Assembly (NCBI RefSeq): GCF_003626635.1
Contig: NZ_RAZT01000008.1
Span: 62,001-126,000, forward strand
DNA length: 64,000 nucleotides
DNA from: Micromonospora musae
GTDB lineage: Bacteria > Actinomycetota > Actinomycetes > Mycobacteriales > Micromonosporaceae
Direction of reading: 5' to 3'
In this document: positions 1 through 7,683 of the stretch, in pieces
How positions within the stretch are numbered: position 1 is the stretch's first letter
How the letters are laid out: each line of letters starts with the position of its first letter
Notes under the pieces: model-generated
Database searches by the model: none
Told to the model about the DNA's origin: nothing
The model's input: only the letters and a program-made list of their open reading frames with translations
Translations under genes and position numbers: made by a program

Positions 1-99
1 CAGATGGGCCCGGCCATGAAGTCGGCCCAGGCCGCGGTGGCGGGCCGGGCCGAGGGTGGCCGGGTGGCCGCCGAGGTACGCCGCCAACTCGGCGCCTGA
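1..99 (+). CDS. C-terminal fragment of a GatB/YqeY-like protein
   Basis: The frame is open from base 1 and ends at TGA 97-99, giving the last 32 residues of a protein that starts outside the window. The tail (MGPAMKSAQAAVAGRAEGG, then a helix ending RRQLGA) resembles the C-terminus of YqeY proteins, where a Met-Gly-x-x-Met-Lys segment and a G-R-A-[DE]-G turn precede the last helix. YqeY is related to the C-terminal domain of the tRNA amidotransferase subunit GatB and is thought to bind tRNA. In M. tuberculosis a gatB/yqeY-like gene also lies near ponA2, which fits the next gene here. The assignment rests on a short tail only. Confidence 0.55.
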   Translation, partial: QMGPAMKSAQAAVAGRAEGGRVAAEVRRQLGA

Positions 100-116
100 C
101 CCTCCCGCCGCGCCCC

Positions 117-218
117 GGACTCTTTCCCCGAAGGAGTCCCCTCCTCCGCGCTGATGGCCACTCTTTCCGTGAAAGAGTCCGCTCCGCCTCGGCGATGGCC
201 ACTCTTTCCGTGAAAGAG
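117..218. repeat. Cluster of three short hairpins with two near-identical units
   Basis: Two copies of a 25-base unit (153-177 and 194-218, 41 bases apart) share GATGGCCACTCTTTCCGTGA and continue to AAAGAG. The first copy contains a perfect 7-bp inverted repeat ACTCTTT/AAAGAGT around CCGTG. A third, diverged hairpin lies at 117-139 (GGACTC/GAGTCC). They sit just downstream of the yqeY-like stop and may act as terminators or be copies of an interspersed palindromic repeat. Confidence 0.7.
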
Positions 219-229
219 CCGACCCTGGG

Positions 230-302
230 TGAGGGGTGAGGGGTGCGGGGTGAGGGTGAGGGGCGTGGGCGGGGAGTGAGAGGCAGGGGCGGGGCGGGGT
301 TG
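230..302 (+). other. G-rich tract with G-quadruplex potential
   Basis: The plus strand is a run of GGGGTGA-like units followed by several GGGG and GGGCGGGG tracts, almost free of C. Many runs of three to four G with 1-5 base loops make a quadruplex possible on this strand. No gene is seen between 100 and 403; the stretch holds the hairpins at 117-218, this tract and the terminator at 311-346. Confidence 0.5.
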
Positions 303-310
303 TTGTGCGT

Positions 311-346
311 GAAGGGCGGGCACCCCCGAGGGGGTGCCCGCCCTTC
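311..346. terminator. Strong hairpin terminator downstream of ponA2
   Basis: A perfect 16-bp stem (GAAGGGCGGGCACCCC at 311-326 against 331-346) closes a 4-base loop. It lies about 58 bases beyond the leftward stop of the penicillin-binding protein gene. There is no clear U-run, as is common in high-GC actinobacteria; it could work in both directions. Confidence 0.8.
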
Positions 347-403
347 AACGTTCACGCTGGGCGGTCCGGGCCGGGCGGCTGGTGCCGCCGGGCCCGGCCG
401 GGC

Positions 404-2845
404 TCAGCCGCCGGGACGGTTGCCCGGACGGTTGGGCTGGTTGCCCGGCGGAGTGTCCGGGTTGTTACCCGGCCGGCCGCCGCCGCCACCGCCGCTGCTG
501 ATCTGGATGGTCACCACGCCGCCCTTGATGGTCCGACCGTCGGGGTTGGTGCCGGCCACCGAGCCGGCCGGGCAGCTGGAGGCGATCCGCTGGTCCGAGA
601 CGACCGCCTCGAAGCCCGCGCCGTTGATCCGGGACTTCGCGGTGTCGACGGACGCGCACTTCACGTCCGGGATCGAGCGCTGGTCACCGACGGAGATCTT
701 CTGACCGGGCGGCTCGAAGTTGATGTCCTTCTTGCCCTTCATGGCGTCGCGCAGCGTCTCGAAGACCGGCGGGTTGATGCCGTGCGGCTGGTTGTGCTGC
801 ATCTTCTCGTTGGTCTGCGGCCAGTCGGGGTCGGCCATGATGCCGGCCACCGAGTACTGCTTGGTCATGGCGACCAGGGCAGCGGTCTTCTCGGAGTCGG
901 TGGTGCCGGACTTGCCGGCCACCGGCGCGCCGACGATGCCCCGCACGTTCGCCGCCGTACGGCTGCTGCCGCACTTGGTGGTCGGCGAGTTGTCACCGAC
1001 CGGGCAGCGGGCGACGTCCACGGCGGCCCGGGCCACCTCGGTGCTGATCCGCTTCTCGCAGCGCGGGTTGGCGATGTCCAGCTTCTTCCCGTCCGGGTCG
1101 CGGATCTCCTGCACCGGGATCGGCTCGCAGTACTTGCCGTCTGCGGCGAGGGTGGCGTAGGCGTTCGCCAGCTCCAGCGGGGTGGTCTGCGAGACGCCGA
1201 GGGTGAACGCGCCCCACTGATGGGCCTTGTCCTTCGTGCTGGCGAAGTCGGCGTCGTTCGAGGCCCGGAACTGGATGCCCATCCGCTTGGCCGCATCGAC
1301 CACGTTCTCGGCGCCGACCTTCTGCTGCAGCGGTACGAAGAAGGTGTTGGTCGAGGCGCTGAACGCGCTCCACATGTTCTGCACGCCGCCGGCCTTCAGG
1401 CCGGAGTTGGTCGGGCAGTAGAAGTGCGTGCCCGGGCAGGCGGCCGGGCTGCTCGAGTCGATGATGTACTCCGACTTGAACTGCTGCGGCGAGTTGAAGG
1501 TGTAGCTGAGCGGGATGCCCTTCTCCAGCGCCGCCACGATCGTGAAGATCTTGAAGGTCGAGCCGGCCTGGTAACCGGTGATGCCGTCACCGCCGGTGAG
1601 CAGCGGGTTCACCGTGTTCGGGTAGTTGCCGCGCTTGCCCTTGTCGCGCTGCTTCGGGTCGCTGTGCGGCTTGTTGGCCGGGTGCTTCGGGTCGTCGAGC
1701 TTGTAGTTGCGGTTGACCGAGAGCGCGCGGACCCGGCCGGTGCCCGGCTCCACCACGGCCACCATGGCGGCTTCCTTCTCGGTCACCTTCTTCGACTTGC
1801 GGACCGCCTTGTCGGCACCGCGCTGCGCCTGTGGGTCGAGCGTGGTGACGATGGTGTAACCACCGCTCTTCAGGCGCCGCTCCCGGTCGTACGAGGTGGA
1901 GCCGAAGGTCTCCTGCTGCAGCCACCAGCGGTAGAAGTAGTCGCAGAAGAAGCCCCACTCCTTCACGTTGGTGGCGACGCAGCCGTTCGGTGCCCGCTTG
2001 CCCTTGACGACCAGCTTGGTGGCCTTCGCGGCCTCCGCCTCCTGCTTGGTGATGGCGCCGATGTCGACCATGTTCTGGATGACGTAGTCGCGTCGTTGCA
2101 GCGCGAGCGGGTAGCCGCTCTTGGTGGTCGGGTCGTTGGTGCTGGGCGCCTTCACCATTCCGGCGAGCATGGCCGCCTCGGGAATGGTGAGGTTCTTCGG
2201 GCTCTTGCCGAAGTAGACCTGGCTGGCGGCGTAGACGCCGTAGGCGCCGTTGCCGAACGAGGCGATGTTCAGGTAGCGCTCCAGGATCTCGTCCTTGGAG
2301 AGCTCCTTGTCGATCTGGAGCGCGTACCGCATCTCGCGCAGCTTGCGGGCGCTGGTGTCCTCGGTCGCCGCGACCACGTCAGCCGGGTGGGTGGCCGAGT
2401 ACGCGATGGCCAGCCGGACGTACTGCATGGTCAGGGTCGATGCGCCCTGCTGCGAGTTGGTGCCGGACTGGTTGTTCACGAAGGCCCGGGCGACACCGTT
2501 GATGTCGACCCCGTTGTGCTTGTAGAAGTCGTGATCCTCGGCGGCGACGATGGCCTTCGCCATGTAGGGCGAGATGTCGGCGAGCTTCACGTCGCGACGG
2601 TTCTCGTCGTACATAGTGGCCAGCGGCGTCTTGCCGTCCTTGGCGAGCAGGTAAGTGATCTGCGGGGCGCGGGCCACCGTCAGCTCCGTGGGCAGAGCGC
2701 CGAATGTCTCCGCGCCGGCTTTTGCGGCCAGTCCGGACATCGCCACTGCGGGGAAGGCCGCAGCTGCGACCACCACGCCGGCCAGTAGGCCACATATGAG
2801 CAGCGATGCGGCGTTGGTCAGCACATTGTGGTCACGTTTCCGCAT
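404..2845 (-). CDS. ponA2: Class A penicillin-binding protein with C-terminal PASTA domain (PonA2 type)
   Basis: Bifunctional peptidoglycan glycosyltransferase/transpeptidase of 813 residues, anchored in the membrane and acting outside it. Residues 8-38 form the membrane anchor. The GT51 domain shows E103-D-H-D-F-Y-K-H-N-G and GASTLTMQ at 134-141. The transpeptidase domain shows the active-site S429-T-F-K432, S498-T-N500 and K645-S-G-T. A PASTA domain lies at about 705-775, followed by a Gly/Pro/Asn-rich tail. The ATG at 2845 is chosen because GAGGTG lies 6 bases upstream and the hydrophobic anchor starts right after it; the open frame extends to 3148 but that part lacks protein-like character. 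It is divergent from a WhiB gene and close to a Get3-like pair, the same neighbourhood as M. tuberculosis ponA2 (Rv3682). Confidence 0.93.
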   Translation of the reverse strand: MRKRDHNVLTNAASLLICGLLAGVVVAAAAFPAVAMSGLAAKAGAETFGALPTELTVARAPQITYLLAKDGKTPLATMYDENRRDVKLADISPYMAKAIVAAEDHDFYKHNGVDINGVARAFVNNQSGTNSQQGASTLTMQYVRLAIAYSATHPADVVAATEDTSARKLREMRYALQIDKELSKDEILERYLNIASFGNGAYGVYAASQVYFGKSPKNLTIPEAAMLAGMVKAPSTNDPTTKSGYPLALQRRDYVIQNMVDIGAITKQEAEAAKATKLVVKGKRAPNGCVATNVKEWGFFCDYFYRWWLQQETFGSTSYDRERRLKSGGYTIVTTLDPQAQRGADKAVRKSKKVTEKEAAMVAVVEPGTGRVRALSVNRNYKLDDPKHPANKPHSDPKQRDKGKRGNYPNTVNPLLTGGDGITGYQAGSTFKIFTIVAALEKGIPLSYTFNSPQQFKSEYIIDSSSPAACPGTHFYCPTNSGLKAGGVQNMWSAFSASTNTFFVPLQQKVGAENVVDAAKRMGIQFRASNDADFASTKDKAHQWGAFTLGVSQTTPLELANAYATLAADGKYCEPIPVQEIRDPDGKKLDIANPRCEKRISTEVARAAVDVARCPVGDNSPTTKCGSSRTAANVRGIVGAPVAGKSGTTDSEKTAALVAMTKQYSVAGIMADPDWPQTNEKMQHNQPHGINPPVFETLRDAMKGKKDINFEPPGQKISVGDQRSIPDVKCASVDTAKSRINGAGFEAVVSDQRIASSCPAGSVAGTNPDGRTIKGGVVTIQISSGGGGGGRPGNNPDTPPGNQPNRPGNRPGG

Positions 2846-3249
2846 CCAGGTCACCTCGACAGGGTACGCGAGTAGGGAACGAGGGGCGCTGGGGCGTTCT
2901 TTCCCCATTTCCTGCGCGCGCTGCCCTCGTTGTGCTAAACGCATGACCCCCGGTGTGTGGTTGCGTGTGACCTGCCGCGAGTCTTCCCGCTCGAGTCGGG
3001 CCTTCGCAGCGTTTTCACGTTCTGGGGCGGGGTAAGCGGCGGTCGAGGGCCCGGGAAGCCGGGAGTGTCCGGAATGATGGATTTGGCCGACAACGTTGCG
3101 TAATCGGGTGACTACAGAGCATGATGGTGGACGGCGACAGCGCCACATGTCGTCCGTGCCGCCTAGGGGAAGGCCGGGCGGGCGATCGGGGGGATTGCCG
3201 GCTGACGCGTAACGAGGTCGGTAGGTACTGCAAGGGGGGACGTGTACGC
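2846..3249. promoter_or_regulatory. Divergent ponA2/whiB4 intergenic region
   Basis: These 404 bases separate the divergent ponA2 and whiB4 starts and hold no convincing gene. They must carry both promoters. For whiB4 a TAGGTA at 3222-3227 is a possible -10, followed by a purine-rich ribosome site (AAGGGGGGA, 3232-3240). I cannot fix a -35 for either gene with confidence. Confidence 0.5.
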
Positions 3250-3561
3250 ATGGGCATGATTGCTGACTGGCCGTCGCTGGCGGCGTGTCAGAACGGGGAC
3301 CCGGACGCGCTGTTCGTACAGGGCGCCGAACAGAACGTCGCGAAGCGGATCTGCCGGAGCTGCCCAGTTCGGTACGAGTGCCTGGCAGACGCGCTCGACA
3401 ACCGGATCGAGTTCGGAGTGTGGGGCGGCATGACCGAACGCGAACGGCGGGCGCTGCTGCGCCGCCACCCGCAGGTCACGAGCTGGCGCAAGATGTTCGA
3501 GGCGGCCATGAAGAAGAACGCCAAGGAGAAGGCCGGCAAGGACCTGGTCACGACCGGCTGA
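3250..3561 (+). CDS. whiB4: WhiB-family iron-sulfur regulator, WhiB4-like
   Basis: A 103-residue WhiB protein. These bind an oxygen- and NO-sensitive [4Fe-4S] cluster and regulate transcription. The four ligands are C13, C35, C38 and C44 (C-x21-C-x2-C-x5-C), followed by the G-V-W-G-G turn at 56-60 and a basic tail (ERERRALLRRH, then Lys-rich). The ATG at 3250 follows a G-rich ribosome site at about 10 bases; an in-frame ATG at 3256 is also possible. I call it WhiB4 type because the flanking genes (ponA2 on one side, the Get3-like pair on the other) match Rv3681c. Its 3' end overlaps the convergent ATPase gene by 14 bases. Confidence 0.88.
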   Translation: MGMIADWPSLAACQNGDPDALFVQGAEQNVAKRICRSCPVRYECLADALDNRIEFGVWGGMTERERRALLRRHPQVTSWRKMFEAAMKKNAKEKAGKDLVTTG

Positions 3562-4696
3562 TCGCCGCGCCGATCGTTCGCAGCCCGTCGACGTCGTGCA
3601 CGTCGGCGGGCTGTGCTGTCACCGACACCGTCGGTACCTGCGGGAACGCCTCGGTGAACCGGGCAGCGACCTGCTGCTCACGAGCTGCCTGCCGGGCCAG
3701 CGCGGAGTGCGCCCGTAGCACCTCGGCGGCACCCTCGTGCCCGCCCAGCTCGGCCAGCCGGTCCGCCGCGGCCCGGCTGGTGGCCGCGTCCAGCGCCGGC
3801 ACCGTCGGCCGGTGCACCCGGTTGAGCACCAGGCCGGCCAGCGGCATCCGCTCCTCACGCAACCGGCCGGCGAAGTAGGCGGCCTCCCGGACCGCGTCCG
3901 GCTCCGGCGCCGCCACCAGCAGGAACGCCGTCTCGCGGGCCTGGAGGATGCGGTACGTCTGCTCGGCGCGCTGCCGGAAGCCGCCGAACATCGAGTCGAG
4001 CGCCGCCACGAAACCGGAGAGATCGGTCAGTAGCTGAGCGCCGAGCACCTTCTGCACGGCCTTGGAGAACATCCCGAACGACGCGGTGACCAGGCTGAAC
4101 ATGCTCCGGCCGCCGCTGCGCGCCGGGGCGAGCATCATCCGCAGCATCCGGCCGTCGAGGAAGCGGGAGAGCCGGGCCGGCGCGTCCAGGAAGTCCAGCG
4201 CCGAGCGGGACGGCGGCGTGTCGACGACGATCAGGTCCCACTCACCGCGGGCGTGCAGCTGGCCCAGCTTCTCCATCGCCATGTACTCCTGCGTGCCGGC
4301 GAAGGTCGAACTCATGGCCTGGTAGAAGGGGTTGGCGAAGATCTCCGCCGCCTTCGCCGGATCGGTGTGCTGGAGCACCACGTCGTCGAAGGTCCGCTTC
4401 ATGTCGAGCATCATGGCGTGCAGCTCGCCGCCGCTGGCCTCGACGTCGATCCCCTTCACCTGACGAGGGGTGTTGTCCAGCTCGGTGAGGCCGAGCGACT
4501 GGGCCAGCCGGCGGGCCGGATCGATGGTGAGCACCACCGTACGGCGGCCGTGCTGCTCGGCGGCGCGCAGTGCCAGCGCGGCGGCCGTGGTCGTCTTCCC
4601 GACCCCGCCGGAGCCGCAGCACACCACGATCCGGACGCCCGGATCAGCGAGGACCTGGTCGACATCCAGCTGTGGCGCCACGTCTGCAGAAGGCAC
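3548..4696 (-). CDS. ArsA/Get3-like anion-transporting ATPase (Rv3680-type partner)
   Basis: A cytosolic SIMIBI-class ATPase of 382 residues. The deviant Walker A G-S-G-G-V-G-K-T-T lies at 28-36 with the signature lysine pattern of ArsA/Get3/MinD ATPases; T-I-D-P-A (about 58) is the switch I-like aspartate and V-V-D-T-P-P (about 165) is switch II. The GTG at 4696 is preferred over a TTG one codon upstream because a TACGCT -10 box sits exactly at -12 to -7 from that GTG. It lies 57 bases after the next gene, which encodes the partner subunit. In mycobacteria the paired homologues Rv3679/Rv3680 form a Get3-like complex; a role in membrane-protein or envelope handling is inference. The stop overlaps whiB4 by 14 bases. 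Confidence 0.88.
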   Translation of the reverse strand: MPSADVAPQLDVDQVLADPGVRIVVCCGSGGVGKTTTAAALALRAAEQHGRRTVVLTIDPARRLAQSLGLTELDNTPRQVKGIDVEASGGELHAMMLDMKRTFDDVVLQHTDPAKAAEIFANPFYQAMSSTFAGTQEYMAMEKLGQLHARGEWDLIVVDTPPSRSALDFLDAPARLSRFLDGRMLRMMLAPARSGGRSMFSLVTASFGMFSKAVQKVLGAQLLTDLSGFVAALDSMFGGFRQRAEQTYRILQARETAFLLVAAPEPDAVREAAYFAGRLREERMPLAGLVLNRVHRPTVPALDAATSRAAADRLAELGGHEGAAEVLRAHSALARQAAREQQVAARFTEAFPQVPTVSVTAQPADVHDVDGLRTIGAAISRS

Positions 4697-4702
4697 CAAT
4701 CG

Positions 4703-4708
4703 AGCGTA
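4703..4708 (-). promoter_or_regulatory. Leaderless -10 box for the second Get3-like ATPase
   Basis: TACGCT reads leftward and ends 6 bases before the GTG at 4696, so a transcript would begin at the start codon. No good -35 is seen. It implies the gene can be expressed independently of its upstream partner. Confidence 0.55.
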
Positions 4709-4753
4709 TCGGGCCGACCGGGTCCGTGCGCCCGTGCCGACGACAGGTGTGAG

Positions 4754-5731
4754 TCAATCGGCTCCGCGCAGGGCCTCTGCCAGGGCGGAGAGCCCGGTCC
4801 GGTCGACCCCGTCGGGCAGCAACGGCAACTCGATCATCGGGAGCCCCAACTCGACCAGGTCGGCCCGGAGCGAGTCCTCCAGCTCCCGGCGGATGACCTG
4901 ATCGTGGGCCTCCGAGTGGAGACCGGCCACGACGTCCCGGTCGGCGGGCAGTCCCGCGGCGAGCAGTCCGCGGCGCAGCTCGGCGGCGCTGACCACCCGG
5001 CCGGTCGGCAGCGGCGGACGGGTGCCGTTGACGATGATCCGGCCCACCGGGAAGCCGAAGGAGGTGAGGTCGGCGACCGCGTCCACGGTCTCCTGGACCG
5101 GCATCTCCTCGAGCAGGGTGACCACGTGCACCGCGGTGATCGGCGAGCGCAGCAGCGCCGCGACCCCCTCGCTCTGCGTCTTGATCGGGCCGACCTTCGC
5201 CAGTCGGGCGGTCTCCGCCGTCACGTTGAGGAACCGGCCGATCCGTCCGGTCGGCGGGGCGTCCAGCACCACGGCGTCGTAGACCCGGCGCTGGTCGACG
5301 GTGCGGGTGGTCGCCTCCTTCGCCTTCCCGGTCAGCAGCACGTCGCGCAGCCCGGGAGCGATGGTGGTGGCGAAGTCGATCGCACCGAACTTGCGCAGCG
5401 CCCGACCGGCCGCGCCGAGCCGGTAGAACATGTCCAGGTATTCGAGCAGCGCCTCCTCGGCGTCCACCGCCAGGGCCCGGACCTCACCACCGCCCGGCGC
5501 GTCGGCGAGGTGCCGCTCCTCGTAGGGCAGTGGGTCGGTGCCGAAGAGCTGGGCGATGCCCTGCCGCCCCTCGACCTCGATCAGCAGGGTTCGTCGCCCG
5601 CCGGCCGCGAGGGCCAGGGCCAGGGCCGCCGCCACGCTCGTCTTGCCGGTGCCGCCCTTGCCGGTGACCACATTCAGGCGGGCCGGCCACTCGACACCGG
5701 CCGGGTCGGCCTGCTGATCAGCTGCTCGCAC
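4754..5731 (-). CDS. ArsA/Get3-like ATPase (Rv3679-type partner)
   Basis: A 325-residue SIMIBI ATPase with a textbook deviant Walker A G-K-G-G-T-G-K-T-S at 24-32, then L-L-I-E-V-E-G-R and a switch II-like V-L-D-A-P-P-T-G-R. It precedes the second Get3-like gene in the same direction with a 57-base gap, and both subunits are probably co-expressed. The GTG at 5731 is supported by a TAGGCT box at -12 to -7. Compared with the partner it keeps the classical GKGGTGKT, so both appear able to bind nucleotide. Family function (tail-anchored protein targeting or metalloid transport in other organisms) is established; the substrate here is unknown. Confidence 0.88.
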   Translation of the reverse strand: MRAADQQADPAGVEWPARLNVVTGKGGTGKTSVAAALALALAAGGRRTLLIEVEGRQGIAQLFGTDPLPYEERHLADAPGGGEVRALAVDAEEALLEYLDMFYRLGAAGRALRKFGAIDFATTIAPGLRDVLLTGKAKEATTRTVDQRRVYDAVVLDAPPTGRIGRFLNVTAETARLAKVGPIKTQSEGVAALLRSPITAVHVVTLLEEMPVQETVDAVADLTSFGFPVGRIIVNGTRPPLPTGRVVSAAELRRGLLAAGLPADRDVVAGLHSEAHDQVIRRELEDSLRADLVELGLPMIELPLLPDGVDRTGLSALAEALRGAD

Positions 5732-5737
5732 CCGTCG

Positions 5738-5743
5738 AGCCTA
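5738..5743 (-). promoter_or_regulatory. Leaderless -10 box for the first Get3-like ATPase
   Basis: TAGGCT reads leftward at exactly -12 to -7 from the GTG at 5731. It lies in the 26-base gap after the upstream proline-rich membrane protein gene. Confidence 0.55.
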
Positions 5744-5757
5744 TCCAGCCGTGGCGG

Positions 5758-6606
5758 TCAGGCGACCTCGCAGACCCACCAACCCGTCTTCTGCACCACG
5801 GTGAAGCGCAGTTCCTGCTCGGCGACCTTCTCGTCGGAGGTCGTCATCGTCACCTTGGCCGAGACGGTGGCCCGGTCGGCGTTCCGGTTGTCCACCTTCG
5901 GGGCGCTCCACCGGAAGCGGGGGTTCTGGTAGGCGGAGGCGTACTTTTCCACCTCTGCCACCTTCGCCGCGATCTTGTCGTCGTCCCGGGCCGAGGCGCA
6001 GACCAGGCTCGCCGCCTTCGTCGCGTCCTGCTCCTTGTAGACAGCGGTGAGGAACTGGTCCACCGCCGTCGCCGGCTCGTTCGCCCCCTCGCCGGTCTCC
6101 ACGTTGCGCAGGGTGAGGAACGCGGCGACGCCGCCGCCGACGCAGAGCACCAGGACCACCGCGAGCGCGATCGCCGCGATCAGCACGCCACGCTTCTTCT
6201 TCGGCGGGGCGGGTGGCGGGAAGCCCGGCGCGGCCGGCGGGTAGCCGGTGGGGACCCCGGGCTGGCCGCCCGGGTAGCCCGCCGGACCCGCTCCGGGTCC
6301 GCCCGGCGTCGCCGGCTGGCCGGTCACGAAGCCGGGCTGGCCGGGCTGGTCGGGGTGGCCGGTCGCGAAGCCGGGCTGGCCGGCCACGAAGCCGGGCTGG
6401 CCGGGCTGGGGGCCGGCGGCGGTGGTGGGCTGGCCGGGCAGCGGCGGCTGGGCGGACGGAGCGTCGAGATCCGCCGGGCCACCCGGGCCGGCGGAGGGTG
6501 CCGGCGAGACCGGCTGCTCCGCCGGGGTGAGCGGCTGCCCGGCGCCGGGGTGCGCCTGCGGCACGGCCGGAGCTCCGCTCGCGTCGTCGCTGGGTGGCTG
6601 GCTCAT
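5758..6606 (-). CDS. Proline-rich single-pass membrane protein with NTF2-like extracellular domain
   Basis: A 282-residue protein. Residues 1-140 are rich in Pro, Gly and Gln with imperfect repeats (GQPGFV, GQPGFATG, GQPGFVTGQP). A Lys-rich stop (PPKKKR) precedes one membrane helix (about 148-172). The C-terminal 110 residues look like a DUF4878/NTF2-like domain, ending with W-W-V-C-E-V. The ATG at 6606 follows GGGGGAAGAG. It stands 26 bases before the Get3-like pair and may be co-transcribed. Its C-terminal half resembles the protein at 58274-58840, especially the Val-Val-x-x-x-Gly-Trp-x-Val-Cys ending. No enzymatic motif is seen; a lipid- or peptide-binding role outside the cell is only a guess. 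Confidence 0.85.
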   Translation of the reverse strand: MSQPPSDDASGAPAVPQAHPGAGQPLTPAEQPVSPAPSAGPGGPADLDAPSAQPPLPGQPTTAAGPQPGQPGFVAGQPGFATGHPDQPGQPGFVTGQPATPGGPGAGPAGYPGGQPGVPTGYPPAAPGFPPPAPPKKKRGVLIAAIALAVVLVLCVGGGVAAFLTLRNVETGEGANEPATAVDQFLTAVYKEQDATKAASLVCASARDDDKIAAKVAEVEKYASAYQNPRFRWSAPKVDNRNADRATVSAKVTMTTSDEKVAEQELRFTVVQKTGWWVCEVA

Positions 6607-6939
6607 CTCTTCCCCCGGGGGTGCGGCGCCCGCCGCCACCCGGCGTCGAGCGTGAAGTCGAGGGCGGCCGTATCGTGCGCCGTCCGACCGGAAGGGTAGC
6701 GGTCGATCTCCCCGCCGGTGTCGCCCGTGGTGGCCGCTGCAGGTGGGAGCGTGGCCGGCGTCTGTCAGGTACACGGCATCTGTCGCATATGTGACTGGCG
6801 GTGCGGGAGGCGCGCGCGTCCTGTTGGCGGGACTCCGGCACCGGACCTACGGTCGTCCCGGCGCGGGGGAACCCGGCCGGGCGTCCCGTCCGGACCGGTG
6901 AGCAGGGATCTGACCAGGTACGACGCCCGGAGGAAGTGC

Positions 6940-7428
6940 ATGCACGACGCGGACAACACCCCTCGAGCCCAGTTCCCGGCGAACGATCGCTCACGTCGGG
7001 TCGGGACCGGCCCCGCCGGTGAGGGCGACGGGCCGGTCGGGAGCCTGCCGCTCAACGAGCGGTCGTACCGGCCGATCGCGGAGCCGGTCGAGGTGGTGCG
7101 GACGCTGAAGCGCTCCCTGGAGCGGGGCCGGGAGGACGAGGAGCCCGGCTACGTCATCCACCTGCCGATCCGGGTACCCGACCTGGCCTCGGCCACCGCC
7201 CTCGCCGGCCGGATCGCGGTCTCCCTGGGCTTCCTGCCCGAACTCGACGCGGGCGAGACCACCGTCTCCAACGCCGACGACCAGAACAACCGGTACCGGG
7301 TCTTCTGCGACCTCCTCCTGCCCGACCGCTCCCGCTGCCCACAGCGGTACGAGCACGGCGGCCCCTGCGGGGAGCTGCCCGCCGCGCCCGAGCAGCGTCC
7401 CTCGTCCCGGCCCACCACCGGTCCGTAG
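6940..7428 (+). CDS. Conserved actinobacterial protein of unknown function
   Basis: A 162-residue soluble protein I do not recognise. The ATG at 6940 has a good ribosome site (GGAGGA, 6929-6934). The N-terminus (to about 45) looks disordered; the middle (about 50-130) is a compact acidic/hydrophobic domain with H-L-P-I-R-V-P-D-L and S-L-G-F-L-P-E-L; the end carries C-D-L-L-L-P-D-R-S-R-C and a later C-G, three cysteines that could bind metal. Its TAG stop forms part of a TAGGCT at 7426-7431 that could serve as -10 for the next small gene. Confidence 0.75.
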   Translation: MHDADNTPRAQFPANDRSRRVGTGPAGEGDGPVGSLPLNERSYRPIAEPVEVVRTLKRSLERGREDEEPGYVIHLPIRVPDLASATALAGRIAVSLGFLPELDAGETTVSNADDQNNRYRVFCDLLLPDRSRCPQRYEHGGPCGELPAAPEQRPSSRPTTGP

Positions 7429-7471
7429 GCTGTGCCTCGAACGATCCGCGTTTCGAGGGAGCCCTGCACCG

Positions 7472-7627
7472 ATGCAAAAGTGGGAGTACGCCACGGTCCC
7501 CCTGCTGGTCCACGCGACCAAGCAGATCCTCGACAACTGGGGTGAGGACGGCTGGGAACTGGTCGCCGTGGTGCCCGGTATGAGCCCGGACCAGCTGGTC
7601 GCCTACCTGAAGCGGCCGAAGGCATGA
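7472..7627 (+). CDS. DUF4177 microprotein
   Basis: A 51-residue protein starting MQKWEYATVPLLVHATKQIL and containing W-G-x-D-G-W-E-L-V, typical of DUF4177. The ATG at 7472 follows GAGGGAG 10 bases upstream. A homologous 50-odd residue gene stands beside the ridA homologue Rv3678c in mycobacteria (from memory, Rv3678A), so its pairing with ridA is conserved. The function is unknown. Its TGA overlaps an ATG (ATGA at 7624-7627) that opens a repeat-derived mini-ORF leading into ridA. Confidence 0.85.
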   Translation: MQKWEYATVPLLVHATKQILDNWGEDGWELVAVVPGMSPDQLVAYLKRPKA

Positions 7628-7683
7628 GCGAGCGCAGCGAGCGAATCAGTCGGCTCAGCGCGCGGAGCGAGGTGGCGGCATGA
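7624..7683 (+). other. Repeat-derived 19-codon mini-ORF bridging DUF4177 gene and ridA
   Basis: The spacer between the two genes is an intact frame of 19 codons (MSERSERISRLSARSEVAA) whose ATG overlaps the upstream TGA (ATGA, 7624-7627) and whose TGA overlaps the ridA ATG (ATGA, 7680-7683). The sequence GAGCGAGCGCAGCGAGCGAA has the look of a dispersed actinobacterial repeat. It also supplies the ridA ribosome site (GAGGTGG). I interpret it as a translational bridge; whether the peptide itself matters is unknown. Confidence 0.6.

Noticed and set aside
305..2788. An 800-codon open frame on the plus strand opposite ponA2
   Set aside because: It is a by-product of high GC content; the translation is Arg/Val/Leu/Gly-rich without motifs, while the minus strand has complete penicillin-binding protein motifs.
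2846..3148. A 101-residue N-terminal extension of ponA2
   Set aside because: The frame is open to 3148, but the extension is not protein-like and the ATG at 2845 has a good ribosome site directly before the membrane anchor.
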